Shown piece after piece: positions 17,733 to 26,604 of a stretch of DNA of 64,000 nucleotides. The notes beneath the pieces are model-generated. The model had not been told where the DNA came from and did no database searches. It saw only the letters and a program-made list of their open reading frames with translations. Where the stretch lies: contig DASXUK010000042.1 in NCBI GenBank assembly GCA_036504875.1, positions 29,371 through 93,370 of the forward strand, in the 5' to 3' direction. The stretch is from JACPFJ01 sp036504875 (GTDB lineage Bacteria; Desulfobacterota; Desulfuromonadia; Geobacterales; Pseudopelobacteraceae). Both the position numbers and the translations under genes were made by a program. Every line of letters starts with the position of its first letter. Within the stretch, counting starts at the first letter, position 1.

Positions 17733-18635
17733 TTATTTCAATACAAAGGCCACTCGCGCATCAGCCATGAAACCAGAGGTTTGGTTGGCTGCAAACACCT
17801 TGACCGCAGTTTCATCGGAAACCTGAAGATCAGAAGGACTGACCGTGCCGGCTGCTTTTATAACCAGAGGATTTTTTACTCCACGCTTGCCTAGAGCAGC
17901 GCGGGCCTTATCAACACTGTTAGTATACTCACCGCAGCCCTGCTCAACCAAAACCTTCTGGCTGATCTTGGCCGGGTCATAGAGCACCTCGCCTTTAGGG
18001 TTGAAGATCCGGTTAATCAGGGCCGGCCGGAAACTGTAGTCAGTGGCGTCGATGATCAGGCCGTCGTAAGCCTGTGCAGCCGGTGCCGGTGCAGACACGT
18101 CAGCCGGTGGTGTATAAGCCTGTTTCTCGAGCTCTTTTTTAATCTTGGGCTATGTCAGTATCTTTTCATACATAACAGCAGCAAAGCCCTTCGGCCCGCT
18201 CATGCCAACCTTTATAATCACGAGAGCCGTCTCGTCCTTCTCGTTCCAGTCTTCCATCACCACCTGGGTGTTTTTTATGAAACCGGTTACTGTTGTCTTG
18301 ATCACATCGGAAGCCAATTCGGAATCCTTAACAGTAGCCTCACTCACAACAGTCACACCTTCCAGCAACTCTGCCAGACGGCGCTGGGCCACGACCTTGG
18401 CGGCGGTCTTGGCGGTTAAGCGTTTCTGCCCACCAGTGGTGCCTTTCTTCGGAACGCCTTCTCCAACAACCAGAATGGCATCTTGGGTGTAGGCCTGATC
18501 AATTGAGGTGGTTACACTCATTTTTGAGTCGTGCAGATACTTCCTCGCTTGAAAGCGGTTATCGACTTCATCTCCAAAGGCCAGACTGGAAATACTCAGC
18601 ATTGCAAGAACTGACAGCAAGATTTTGATCTTCAT
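17733..18635 (-). pseudogene. LPP20-like exported protein interrupted by an in-frame TAG
   Basis: Two open stretches, 18635-18153 and 18149-17733, lie in the same frame, split only by TAG at 18150-18152. The first has a signal peptide (MKIKILLSVLAMLSISSLAFG) and an LPP20/FlgT-like core with KTAAKVVAQRRLAELLEGV and KDSELASDVIKTTVTGFIK. The second continues PKIKKELEKQAYTPPADV and ends in a domain with PALINRI..GEVLYDP and ARAALGKRGVKNPLVIKA. Together they make one protein of about 300 residues with a Pro-rich linker just after the stop. Either a recent nonsense mutation, read-through or a sequence error. The intact terminator and codon pattern argue for recent loss or none. Confidence 0.8.
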
Positions 18636-18693
18636 GTTTTAACCTCCAATTGATAAAATATTAAGTGCAAACGATCTCTCATTTAATCATATA

Positions 18694-19644
18694 TTAAATT
18701 GATTCTGTCATGAGTGAAGCTATCAAGGCAGCCCCCCCAAGTAAACCGGCATCGTCACCCAACTCGCTTTTCACAATAGACAAATCGGCGAATATTTCAG
18801 GAAAGCACCGTTTTTCCAGTTCAGCTGTGAGGGCTGGCAGCAACAGGTCAAAGCTGGCAGCGACACCACCTCCAATTATTATTGCCTCTAAATTAAGAGT
18901 GTTAACAAGCGAGGCCAGACCAATTGCCAGCCAGCGGCCCATGAGATCAAATGCTTTTATGGCCCCTTGTTCTCCACCACGTGCGAGCCTGGCAATCATG
19001 GCAGCATCCTGAAGATCACTACTCTTCTCAAAGAATTCAGGAGACAAGGTTTCACTGGCAAAACGAATCAGCGCTCCTGCAGAGACATATCTTTCCAGGC
19101 ACCCTCTGTTTCCACACGGACATGGAAGACCTTCCGGGGCTACCGTTGCGTGGCCAAATTCAGCAGCAAAGCCGCTTGCACCTGTCCAGAGGCGACCATC
19201 CAGGATCAAGCCACTTCCCAGCCCGGTTCCGATAGTAACCACTATGCAGGATGCAAAGCGTCGGCCTGCGCGAAAGGCCTGCTCTCCCAAAGCGATCAGA
19301 TTCGCATCATTGGCGCATACCGCTGGCAAACCGGTTTCATCTTTGATGAATACGGCGAGATTAAATCCATCCAACGGACGCATATTGACTGAAGAATGAA
19401 TCAGGCCTTTCCTATCAATCAATCCCGGTACACCGGCACCAATACCGGCAACAGAGGCATTACGCGATGCTGCCACCAACCGTAATTCTTCTATGCCCAT
19501 CAGAAGTCGGTTACAAAAATCCTGACGACCGTTTTCAATATTACTGAACATGCGACTGCGATGCAGGATATCACCAGATCCTGTTACCAGGGCAAAACGC
19601 AGATTGGTGCCGCCTATGTCTATGCCTATGTAGAGATACTCCAT
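18694..19644 (-). CDS. ROK family sugar kinase (probably glucokinase)
   Basis: The 316-residue protein has the ATP-binding GIDIGGTNLRFAL, the catalytic region CANDANL, TIGTGLGSGLIL, the ROK signature EFGHATV and zinc-binding CPCGNRGCLERYVS. ROK kinases phosphorylate glucose or related sugars; with no helix-turn-helix domain it is an enzyme rather than a repressor. The ATG at 19644 lies 4 bases after the HIT gene stop, so the two are co-transcribed. Confidence 0.9.
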   Translation of the reverse strand: MEYLYIGIDIGGTNLRFALVTGSGDILHRSRMFSNIENGRQDFCNRLLMGIEELRLVAASRNASVAGIGAGVPGLIDRKGLIHSSVNMRPLDGFNLAVFIKDETGLPAVCANDANLIALGEQAFRAGRRFASCIVVTIGTGLGSGLILDGRLWTGASGFAAEFGHATVAPEGLPCPCGNRGCLERYVSAGALIRFASETLSPEFFEKSSDLQDAAMIARLARGGEQGAIKAFDLMGRWLAIGLASLVNTLNLEAIIIGGGVAASFDLLLPALTAELEKRCFPEIFADLSIVKSELGDDAGLLGGAALIASLMTESI

Positions 19645-19648
19645 GTTT

Positions 19649-20140
19649 TCACTCCCCACCTTTTCTTACGGCCTTCATCAGACGATCATAGGATTCCAGC
19701 AGGCCTTCCGGGATTACACGTACATCATCGACCACTGACATGAAATTGGTATCCCCATTCCAGCGCGGCACAACATGCACATGAAGATGTTCCTCAATCC
19801 CGGCCCCCGATGTTTTACCCTGATTTATACCTATATTATAGCCGTCAGGTTGAGCAACTTCACGCAACAGGGCAGTTGCTTGTTGCACACCGTGCATCAG
19901 GTCGAGTAATTCCAGGTCTTTCAAGAGACCGATTTCGGCAATGTGCCTGCGAGGCATTACCATCAGGTGTCCAGCTGTATATGGATAGCGGTTCAGCATG
20001 ATCAGTGAATGTTTTTGCCTGACCAGCACCAACCGATTCCGATCATCATCGCTCTCATTTGCCCCACAAAAAATGCAGCCCTCTTTAGGAGGTGTATTGG
20101 TAATGTAAGTAACTCTCCAAGGCGCCCAGAGTTGTTTCAT
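19649..20140 (-). CDS. HIT family nucleotide hydrolase/transferase
   Basis: The 163-residue protein carries the histidine triad HLHVHVVPR and the N-terminal WAPWR..YI..CIFC block seen in the Ap4A phosphorylase-like HIT branch; CIFC may bind zinc with a later His. It cleaves or transfers nucleotidyl groups from dinucleotides or AMP conjugates; the exact substrate is unknown. First gene of a pair with the ROK kinase. Confidence 0.92.
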   Translation of the reverse strand: MKQLWAPWRVTYITNTPPKEGCIFCGANESDDDRNRLVLVRQKHSLIMLNRYPYTAGHLMVMPRRHIAEIGLLKDLELLDLMHGVQQATALLREVAQPDGYNIGINQGKTSGAGIEEHLHVHVVPRWNGDTNFMSVVDDVRVIPEGLLESYDRLMKAVRKGGE

Positions 20141-20347
20141 TAAATCTCCTTTTAAAAGGTGTTTGAGATTGTAGCAGCAGCCTCAAAAGAGGCAAGCCAT
20201 TAGTAAAATTATTTTTTACTTCGGCACATTAACTGCTTGACAAACAGACGGAATGAAGGCATTGTTTTTAAGTTTTAGTAAAAGAAATGGCCACATACAG
20301 CAAAATAAACCCCTGTTTTTTAAGTTAACTAAAATCGGAGGAAATCA

Positions 20348-22600
20348 ATGTCCAAGATTAAAGATGCTCTAGAATATCATTCCAGCGGCAGAAAAGGAAA
20401 GATCGAAGTTATTTCCTCAAAACCGTGCCAAACTGCTCGCGATCTGTCTCTGGCCTATTCTCCAGGTGTAGCCGAGCCTTGTCTTGAAATAGAGAAAAAT
20501 CCGGAAGATGCTTATAAATATACTGCTAAAGGGAATCTTGTCGGTGTTATATCTAATGGTACAGCAGTACTTGGCCTAGGCAATATCGGTGCCCTGGCCG
20601 GCAAACCTGTTATGGAAGGCAAAGGGGTCTTGTTCAAAAGATTTGCCGATATAGATGTTTTTGATATCGAGGTAAACAGCGAAGACCCTGAAGAAGTCAT
20701 AAAATTTTGCCAACTGATCGAGCCAACCTTCGGCGGAATAAATCTGGAAGACATCAAGGCCCCGGAATGTTTTTATATTGAGGAAGAGCTTAAAAAAACC
20801 ATGAACATTCCTGTGTTCCACGATGACCAGCATGGAACTGCAATCATATCCTCTGCAGCGCTAATCAATGCCCTGGAACTGATCAATAAAAAAATCGACC
20901 ACATCAAGATCGTGGTAAATGGCGCCGGCGCCTCAGCGATTGCCTGCGCCAATCTGGCCATCTCGCTAGGCGTAAAAAAAGAACATCTGACCATGTGCGA
21001 TACCAAAGGCGTTATCTATAAAGGACGCACTGAAGGTATGAACAAGTATAAGGAGCGCTTTGCAGTTGATACCACTTTAAGGACTCTGGAAGAAGCCGCC
21101 GAAGGGGCCGATGTCCTGTTCGGGCTGTCATCCAAAGGCGCCTTTACCCCGGATATGGTTCGTAAAATGGCAGCCAATCCGATCATCTTCGCCATGGCCA
21201 ATCCTGACCCGGAGATCACGCCGGAAGAAGCCCATGCGGTCCGCGGAGATGTGCTGATAGCTACCGGTCGTTCCGATTATCCCAATCAGGTCAACAATGT
21301 TCTTGGTTTTCCTTTTATCTTTCGGGGCGCCCTGGATGTCCGCGCTTCAACCATAAATGAGGAGATGAAAAAGGCCGCTGTTTTCGCGTTGGCACAATTA
21401 GCCCGCGAGGAGTGTCCTGACTCGGTTTGCCGCGCATATGGCAACGAGAAGTTCTCTTTTGGGCGGGATTATATTATCCCTAAGCCTTTCGATCCCCGGG
21501 CGCTGCTTCGCGTGGCACCGGCAGTTGCAAAGGCTGCCATGGAATCCGGCGTCGCACGTGAGCCGATCATCGACATGGAAAAATACGTTGAGCATCTGGA
21601 ATCATTACAGGGGGTCTCGAAAGAGACGATGCGCATGATTATCAACAAGGCCAAAAACGATCCCAAACGAATTGCTTTCCCTGAAGGTGATAACGAGAAG
21701 ATCCTGAGGGCAGCCCAGATTTTGGTTGAAGAAGAAATTGCCAGACCAATATTGATAGGGAACGGCGAGAAGATCAGGACAAAGCTGGTTGATCTTGGGA
21801 TTGAGCTTCCCGGCGTACCGATAATAGACACTGAAACATCTGAATATTCAGAGGGCTACGCTCAGGAGTTGTATCGCCTGCGGCAGCGCAAAGGTGTAAC
21901 CGAAAATGAGGCGCGCCGGATCATCCGCCGCAAGTCCCGCAATCACTTTGGCTCGATGATGGTTCGCATGGGGGATGCTGATACCATGCTCTCCGGCATT
22001 GATTCCCATTATCCTGAAACAATTCGTCCCGCGCTGGAAGTAGTCGGTAAACAGCCGCAGTTAACCTCCGTTCACGGTATGTACATGATGGTTTTCAAAA
22101 AAGGCATCTACTTTCTGGCAGACACTACCGTTGACATAGATCCGACCCCCGAAGAGCTTGCCGAGACCGCTATTCTGGCCGCCGAAAAGGTGCGGCTGCT
22201 CGGCATTGAGCCCAGGGTTGCCATGCTTTCCTTCTCCAATTTTGGGTCCGTCACGCACCCTATGGCACAAAAAGTTAAAAAAGCGGTCGATATTGTAAAA
22301 GAACGTGACCCGAACTTGTTTATCGAAGGTGAAATGCATGCAGACACAGCTGTCGAGCAAGAATTGTTGGATCACTTCTCGTTTTCAAAATTGAAGCATC
22401 CGGCTAATGTTCTTATTTTTCCGGATCTTAACTCAGGTAATATCTGCTATAAACTGCTCCATCACCTAGGAGGAGCAGAAGCCATCGGGCCGATTCTAAT
22501 GGGTATGAAAAAGCCTGTTCATGTCCTTCAGCGCGGGGATGGCGTTAGTGACATCGTTAATATGGCTGCCATCGCCGTAGTCGACGCTCAAACCAGCTAG
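20348..22600 (+). CDS. maeB: NADP-type malic enzyme with C-terminal phosphotransacetylase-like domain
   Basis: The 750-residue fusion has a malic enzyme half (1 to about 420) with SLAYSPGVAEPCL, FHDDQHGTAI (metal and substrate residues), VVNGAGASAIACANL (dinucleotide fold) and FAMANPDPEI. The second half (about 425-750) is phosphotransacetylase-like with RIAFPEGDNEKILRAAQ and is usually regulatory, sensing acetyl-CoA. It decarboxylates malate to pyruvate with NAD(P). CGGAGG precedes the ATG. Confidence 0.93.
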   Translation: MSKIKDALEYHSSGRKGKIEVISSKPCQTARDLSLAYSPGVAEPCLEIEKNPEDAYKYTAKGNLVGVISNGTAVLGLGNIGALAGKPVMEGKGVLFKRFADIDVFDIEVNSEDPEEVIKFCQLIEPTFGGINLEDIKAPECFYIEEELKKTMNIPVFHDDQHGTAIISSAALINALELINKKIDHIKIVVNGAGASAIACANLAISLGVKKEHLTMCDTKGVIYKGRTEGMNKYKERFAVDTTLRTLEEAAEGADVLFGLSSKGAFTPDMVRKMAANPIIFAMANPDPEITPEEAHAVRGDVLIATGRSDYPNQVNNVLGFPFIFRGALDVRASTINEEMKKAAVFALAQLAREECPDSVCRAYGNEKFSFGRDYIIPKPFDPRALLRVAPAVAKAAMESGVAREPIIDMEKYVEHLESLQGVSKETMRMIINKAKNDPKRIAFPEGDNEKILRAAQILVEEEIARPILIGNGEKIRTKLVDLGIELPGVPIIDTETSEYSEGYAQELYRLRQRKGVTENEARRIIRRKSRNHFGSMMVRMGDADTMLSGIDSHYPETIRPALEVVGKQPQLTSVHGMYMMVFKKGIYFLADTTVDIDPTPEELAETAILAAEKVRLLGIEPRVAMLSFSNFGSVTHPMAQKVKKAVDIVKERDPNLFIEGEMHADTAVEQELLDHFSFSKLKHPANVLIFPDLNSGNICYKLLHHLGGAEAIGPILMGMKKPVHVLQRGDGVSDIVNMAAIAVVDAQTS

Positions 22601-22626
22601 CACTACAATAATAAAGGGTTTTTCTT

Positions 22627-22662
22627 GAAAGGCGGGTTAACTACAGTTAGCCTGCCTTTTTT
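22627..22662 (+). terminator. Intrinsic terminator after maeB
   Basis: An imperfect stem AAAGGCGGGTTAACT / AGTTAGCCTGCCTTT with a short loop is followed by T6. Confidence 0.8.
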
Positions 22663-22789
22663 ATGACATCTAGATTACCTTTGATATCTCTGCAAGTTAG
22701 TTACTTCCGCAACTACCTTGCATCGGACTTGCTCCGTTTATACCCAAGAAATACAAAGAATTACGGTAGATTATCTTGGCATTATTATT

Positions 22790-22818
22790 TTGACATAACC
22801 TGAGATTTGCTTTAGATT
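22790..22818 (+). promoter_or_regulatory. Sigma-70-type promoter for the 22.9-25.0 kb operon
   Basis: TTGACA (22790-22795), a 17-base spacer and TAGATT (22813-22818). The AATTATTTTGACAT-like context also occurs ahead of the paralogous gene at 28701. Confidence 0.55.
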
Positions 22819-22870
22819 CATCGCTGTTAATTTTTATTGTATTAATAATGATCAATTTTAGGAGGTGCAG

Positions 22871-23836
22871 ATGTTCCTTCTTCCCAAGGGAAACCCTTTA
22901 TTTGAAAATCTTGCTGCGGGCAAACTCAAACTACCAGAGGTCATGTCCAAATTAAGTACTGGCGGTTTCACAGGATATGCCAGTTTCATCTTTCAGGCAT
23001 CAACTACGATTTTGGTTTTTGAGACCGGGAAACTTGTAAGCGTGCTTTATGAGGAAACTAACGGTAACCGCGAGACCGGATTTGATGCCATGTCCATTCT
23101 GGTTGAGCTGATGGTCACCTCGGCAAGCGGCACCTTAAATGTTTACAAGCTTTCCAAAGATCTTACCATGTGCATCCACGCCCTGCTCCAGGGTGAGATT
23201 CTCTACAAGGCTCAAGAACTCAAGTTGATCGATATCAAGACCCTGCTTGACAAGATCAAGAGCGACCAGATGAATGGTTGCCTGCGCATCTACACGTCAG
23301 AACATTCAGCCATGATTTTTTACAAAGATGGCAACCCGCTTGGTTTTTTTCATGATGGATCTCACGACATCGAGACATCATCCTCCGAGTCTCAAAAAAT
23401 AGCAGGACTCCCCGGCGCAAAAATTGATCTTTTTTCGACACAAGGCGTTGAAGAGCTAATGGGGATTGATCTCTTGGAGGTAATCAATATCCAGAAAATT
23501 TGGGATGCCGCCTGCGCAGTACACCAATCAGAAATCAATAAAACAAGCAAGGATCGTGAAGAACGTGAAAAAAAAGCAGTGCAACTCCAACTTGGCGAAC
23601 TGGAAGAACAACTCAAGGTAATAGTCACGGAGTATCTTGGCAAGATAGGACGAGGCATTGTTGAAAAAGAATTAACAGAGCAAGGAAACTCCGCCGGCTT
23701 ACAGAACGATGCCGGTTCGGTTAAATTTTTGACAAGTATTGAGCGCTCAGCAAAACTTTTGATCGGCGCAACCAACATCAAGGCAATGATGGAAAGACTT
23801 TCGGCTGTAATAACTGCTGCTAAGTCTGATATTTAA
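22871..23836 (+). CDS. Tandem-module regulator-like protein (DUF4388/PATAN-like), paralogue A
   Basis: TAGGAGGTG lies just before the ATG at 22871; product 321 aa, no signal or membrane segment. Two similar modules are visible: residues about 25-60 (LSTGGFTGYASF..LVFETGKLVSVLYE) and about 130-165 (QMNGCLRIYTSEHSAMIFYKDGNPLGFF). Both follow the pattern L..G.L.i..........f..G.iv that marks DUF4388/PATAN effector modules in bacterial signalling; this assignment is inference. The C-terminal third is a charged coiled helix. It shares clear similarity along its length with the gene at 28701 (start LPK.NPL, GGFTGY, AMIFY, LPGA). It leads an operon with a membrane protein and a monoheme cytochrome. 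Confidence 0.75.
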   Translation: MFLLPKGNPLFENLAAGKLKLPEVMSKLSTGGFTGYASFIFQASTTILVFETGKLVSVLYEETNGNRETGFDAMSILVELMVTSASGTLNVYKLSKDLTMCIHALLQGEILYKAQELKLIDIKTLLDKIKSDQMNGCLRIYTSEHSAMIFYKDGNPLGFFHDGSHDIETSSSESQKIAGLPGAKIDLFSTQGVEELMGIDLLEVINIQKIWDAACAVHQSEINKTSKDREEREKKAVQLQLGELEEQLKVIVTEYLGKIGRGIVEKELTEQGNSAGLQNDAGSVKFLTSIERSAKLLIGATNIKAMMERLSAVITAAKSDI

Positions 23837-23861
23837 CGATCCAAAGATTATTGGAGGTTAT

Positions 23862-24611
23862 ATGGAAAAATTTATAGAAATTTTTGCTCAATTGAATGCT
23901 TACGATATTATCCAGGTTGTATTATGGGGACTTGCCGGCGCCATGAGCTTCTATTTCAGTATCGGAAATGCTCGAGTCTGGACCAGTATCTCTCTAGGTT
24001 TTTTCTTGATTTTTCTTAGCCAAGCATACTCCATCAATCCCTGGGTCCACTACTACAAGCTCTCTGCCTTTCATTATATCATTGGTACAGTTGCCATCAT
24101 GGTTATTACCCATGGTTTCCTAGAGTACTATGTCTTCTGTCGCACGTTCGAGATATCCGGAAAAAAAGTAGTCGTTTACATGACGACTTTATTAATTCTC
24201 GCTATATCAGGGATATTTCTGCTTATCAATCCCACCCCCAGTCCAAATACCATCAGAAACATCAAGATGGTTGAAAATGCTATTTGGGTCTTCTTGTCAG
24301 TAATGAACATTGAACTCATCCGTAAAATTTATGTCGCCATCAAAGATTCAACCATTTCCAGAGGCTTCATTGCCTTCGGAATTGTCTTCTTCTGCATCTT
24401 CCTCTGGAAGGGCTCTGAACTTTACCTGCAAATATTCCAGTGGGACATGGACTGGCAATACATTATTGCCATGATGACCGATGAGGTCTCCGACATTGAT
24501 AAATACCCGGCCAGGGTGCAATTTTCCCAAATGATCAGCCAGTATGCCGGCTTAGTCACCAGCGTCTCGGTTGGGGGAACCTTCTTTTACATGTACCGTC
24601 TGCTCAAATAG
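23862..24611 (+). CDS. Multi-pass membrane protein of unknown function
   Basis: The 249-residue protein has about seven hydrophobic segments (near residues 15-35, 42-60, 66-90, 104-124, 140-158, 168-186 and 225-245). No Cys or CXXCH motif suggests a bound cofactor, though several His and Trp residues lie in or near the helices. It sits 25 bases after the regulator-like gene and 18 before the monoheme cytochrome, so it may anchor or receive electrons from that cytochrome. I do not recognise the family. Confidence 0.75.
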   Translation: MEKFIEIFAQLNAYDIIQVVLWGLAGAMSFYFSIGNARVWTSISLGFFLIFLSQAYSINPWVHYYKLSAFHYIIGTVAIMVITHGFLEYYVFCRTFEISGKKVVVYMTTLLILAISGIFLLINPTPSPNTIRNIKMVENAIWVFLSVMNIELIRKIYVAIKDSTISRGFIAFGIVFFCIFLWKGSELYLQIFQWDMDWQYIIAMMTDEVSDIDKYPARVQFSQMISQYAGLVTSVSVGGTFFYMYRLLK

Positions 24612-24629
24612 CCGCCCAAGGAGCTCTTT

Positions 24630-24992
24630 ATGAAAAAGATTTATATCACAGCCTTACTATTTACGCTTGTGACATATTCCTGCGCCGAAGCTCGCTTCAA
24701 GGTTAATGGCAATGGAGAACAGTTGAATTTCGATCCTGATAGTATTCCCCTTGAATTAAAAACCTCCTACGACACAATGAATAAAATCTGTACCAACTGT
24801 CACTCCATGAAAAAGATTGTTATCTCGGTGCAGACCGGTAGGGGACCTGACACTAAGCAGCCGTTCGACAAGCAGACTGCCAGGGCATATTGCATTAAAA
24901 TGTTACGTAAAAAGGATACTGTTTTAATGACCAAGAATGAACTCAAGAGTGTTTATCAACTACTCAGTTACCTATTGGATAATCGGCAGTAG
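24630..24992 (+). CDS. Small exported monoheme cytochrome c-like protein
   Basis: The 120-residue product has a signal peptide (to about residue 21, ending CAEA) and one CTNCH heme motif at residues 54-58. The distal ligand could be the Met in KMLRKKD or VLMTKNE. AAGGAGCTC precedes the ATG. It ends the operon that starts at 22871. It looks like a compact periplasmic electron carrier; the partner is unknown. Confidence 0.8.
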   Translation: MKKIYITALLFTLVTYSCAEARFKVNGNGEQLNFDPDSIPLELKTSYDTMNKICTNCHSMKKIVISVQTGRGPDTKQPFDKQTARAYCIKMLRKKDTVLMTKNELKSVYQLLSYLLDNRQ

Positions 24993-25879
24993 ATCAGGCC
25001 GCGGATTATTTTGTTATTGAACTTTCATCTTTTTTTCAACAAGTTGTGTGCCACTTTGTATCTTTCAAGCTGCATGAATCTTCAGCATGCTTTGCCTATC
25101 ATGATGATTCTTCCACCGGCACTGCAATGGGTTAAACTATCCGCCATGGATGTCAATCAACTTCAGTAAAAACTCTCCGCCCATGATTTCTTGCCAATTC
25201 CAATGACTCACTAACCCATCCCCGGTCATCCAAATAGCTGCAACCTCTGTCATGGAGATTCACCACCCGGAAGCACCTGCCAACAAAAAATCCTGCTGAA
25301 TCCTGGTTAGTCACTGAAATGCCGTCCCATACATTCACAGTGACCCACCAATGCCACAGTACGCCGAAAACATTTACGACATAACATCCGGAGAACTCTA
25401 TCCCAAAAACTAGGAGAACAGGAACAACAGGCCGAAAAACTTAAGCTTACACTGGTCCAACTGAAGGGTAAGCATCAACCTAATAGTTTCACCGAAAGGC
25501 GAGAATTCCTATGAGAAAATTGGCCTATTGGCTTTACTAACCTTAACCATTTCAGCTACTATGTCTGATGTGCGAGGTAGGATAAAAGGGCGTATATCGG
25601 GTCAAGCTTCCCAGAACTAGAAGTTTCACTGGTGGAACGGCAGGAATAGAGCTGATTTTCTAGCGGGACTTTAGCAAACGATACTGACCAGTTGCGAGAG
25701 CTGTGATGAGAATATCGGCAAAATACGCCCAAGTACATTATTCCTGGCCTGAGACAATTCCGTCTGCATGAGCAGATAGGTAATAAGGTCGTTAGATGCT
25801 ATAATTTACAATTATTTTTCCCAATGCCTGTCCATGATAATTTGAGAGGATATAATTCGACTCTTAAAGGATTACAAAA
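24993..25879. other. Gene-free 0.9-kb stretch with scattered coding remnants
   Basis: No intact gene is supported. Short protein-like pieces in shifting frames occur on the plus strand (see the relic at 25345-25655). One minus-strand frame stays open for about 97 codons (roughly 25445-25153) but has no ribosome site and resembles no family I know. No terminator is visible after the cytochrome gene. Best read as decayed sequence. Confidence 0.5.
25345..25655 (+). pseudogene. Possible frameshifted relic with twin-arginine-like signal
   Basis: Joining three frames gives a plausible protein order: QYAENIYDITSGELYPK, then LGEQEQQAEKLKLTLVQLKG, then TERREFL directly followed one base out of frame by EKIGLLALLTLTISA, then DVRGRIKGRISG and FPELEVSLVERQE. 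RREFL plus a hydrophobic run resembles a Tat signal. At least three frameshifts or stops would be needed, so it is a relic if it is anything. No family is recognised. Confidence 0.3.
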
Positions 25880-26602
25880 TTGACAACTATACCGCCAATG
25901 CAAAATAGCTATATACCTTTCAAAACTAGCAGATTCCTCTTCGGCACTTGCCTTTTGCTTTCTTTGACGATTCACTTCTCGGCATTTGTTTTGGTAACTC
26001 TGAACAAACTTCTGGCAACACAGGGATCGGCCATAAACTACATTGATCTAAAAGACATTAACCTGTCTCCTGTCACTCACCCCCCCGAAGCAAAGATACC
26101 AGCACAATCCCCTGCTAATTCTGAAGTGCGGCTAGAGCAGAAAACCTCTGAGGATATCAGTAAAGGCGAACAAAACGCAGAAAAAGACCAAGCGACCAAT
26201 AACCTGTCAGACATACTCTCAACACCTTTGGGTCTTGGTATGGCGAATGGTTATTTCAGCAGCCTGGCTGAAGGCAAAACTCTGCGCGAAGATACACGTG
26301 AATACTATTTTGAACTTCTCAGGATAATCAATGAGAGGTGGTGGCAAAAGGCAGGTACCCTCAAAGATGTAGCAAGGCGTGATGGTATTGCGGAAATCAT
26401 GATTGGTCGTGACGGGAAACTTTACAACGTGAAGCTAACCAGGGATACCGGTTCAATTGAGGCAAACCGGGCCATAATAGAAGCACTTAATGATGCATCA
26501 CCCTTTCCGCCGCTTCCTGCCAGTTACGAACCGGAAGTATTCCTGGCACCGTTAAAGTTAGCTGCGCCCTTGCATTTATTCAGCGTTAGAAATGTCAGGT
26601 AG
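25880..26602 (+). CDS. TonB/TolA-like energy transducer protein
   Basis: A single N-terminal membrane segment (about 18-42), a periplasmic linker (about 50-130) and a TonB/TolA-like C-terminal domain (about 140-235: RWWQKAG..RDGIAEIMIGRDGKLYNVKLTRDTGSIEANRAIIEALNDASPFPPLP) give the TonB-family layout, 240 aa. The start is the TTG at 25880, with AAAGGA at good distance; an ATG lies 18 bases inside. No exbB/exbD is nearby, so energy coupling may rely on distant partners. Confidence 0.8.
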   Translation: MTTIPPMQNSYIPFKTSRFLFGTCLLLSLTIHFSAFVLVTLNKLLATQGSAINYIDLKDINLSPVTHPPEAKIPAQSPANSEVRLEQKTSEDISKGEQNAEKDQATNNLSDILSTPLGLGMANGYFSSLAEGKTLREDTREYYFELLRIINERWWQKAGTLKDVARRDGIAEIMIGRDGKLYNVKLTRDTGSIEANRAIIEALNDASPFPPLPASYEPEVFLAPLKLAAPLHLFSVRNVR

Positions 26603-26604
26603 CC

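Noticed and set aside
17733..18635. TAG considered as a pyrrolysine codon
   Set aside because: No pyl genes or amber suppressor tRNA are in the window, and the protein family has no link to pyrrolysine. A nonsense change is simpler.
25153..25445. A minus-strand frame open for about 97 codons
   Set aside because: No start with a ribosome site, no recognisable family, and it lies in a decayed region. Kept only as a note.
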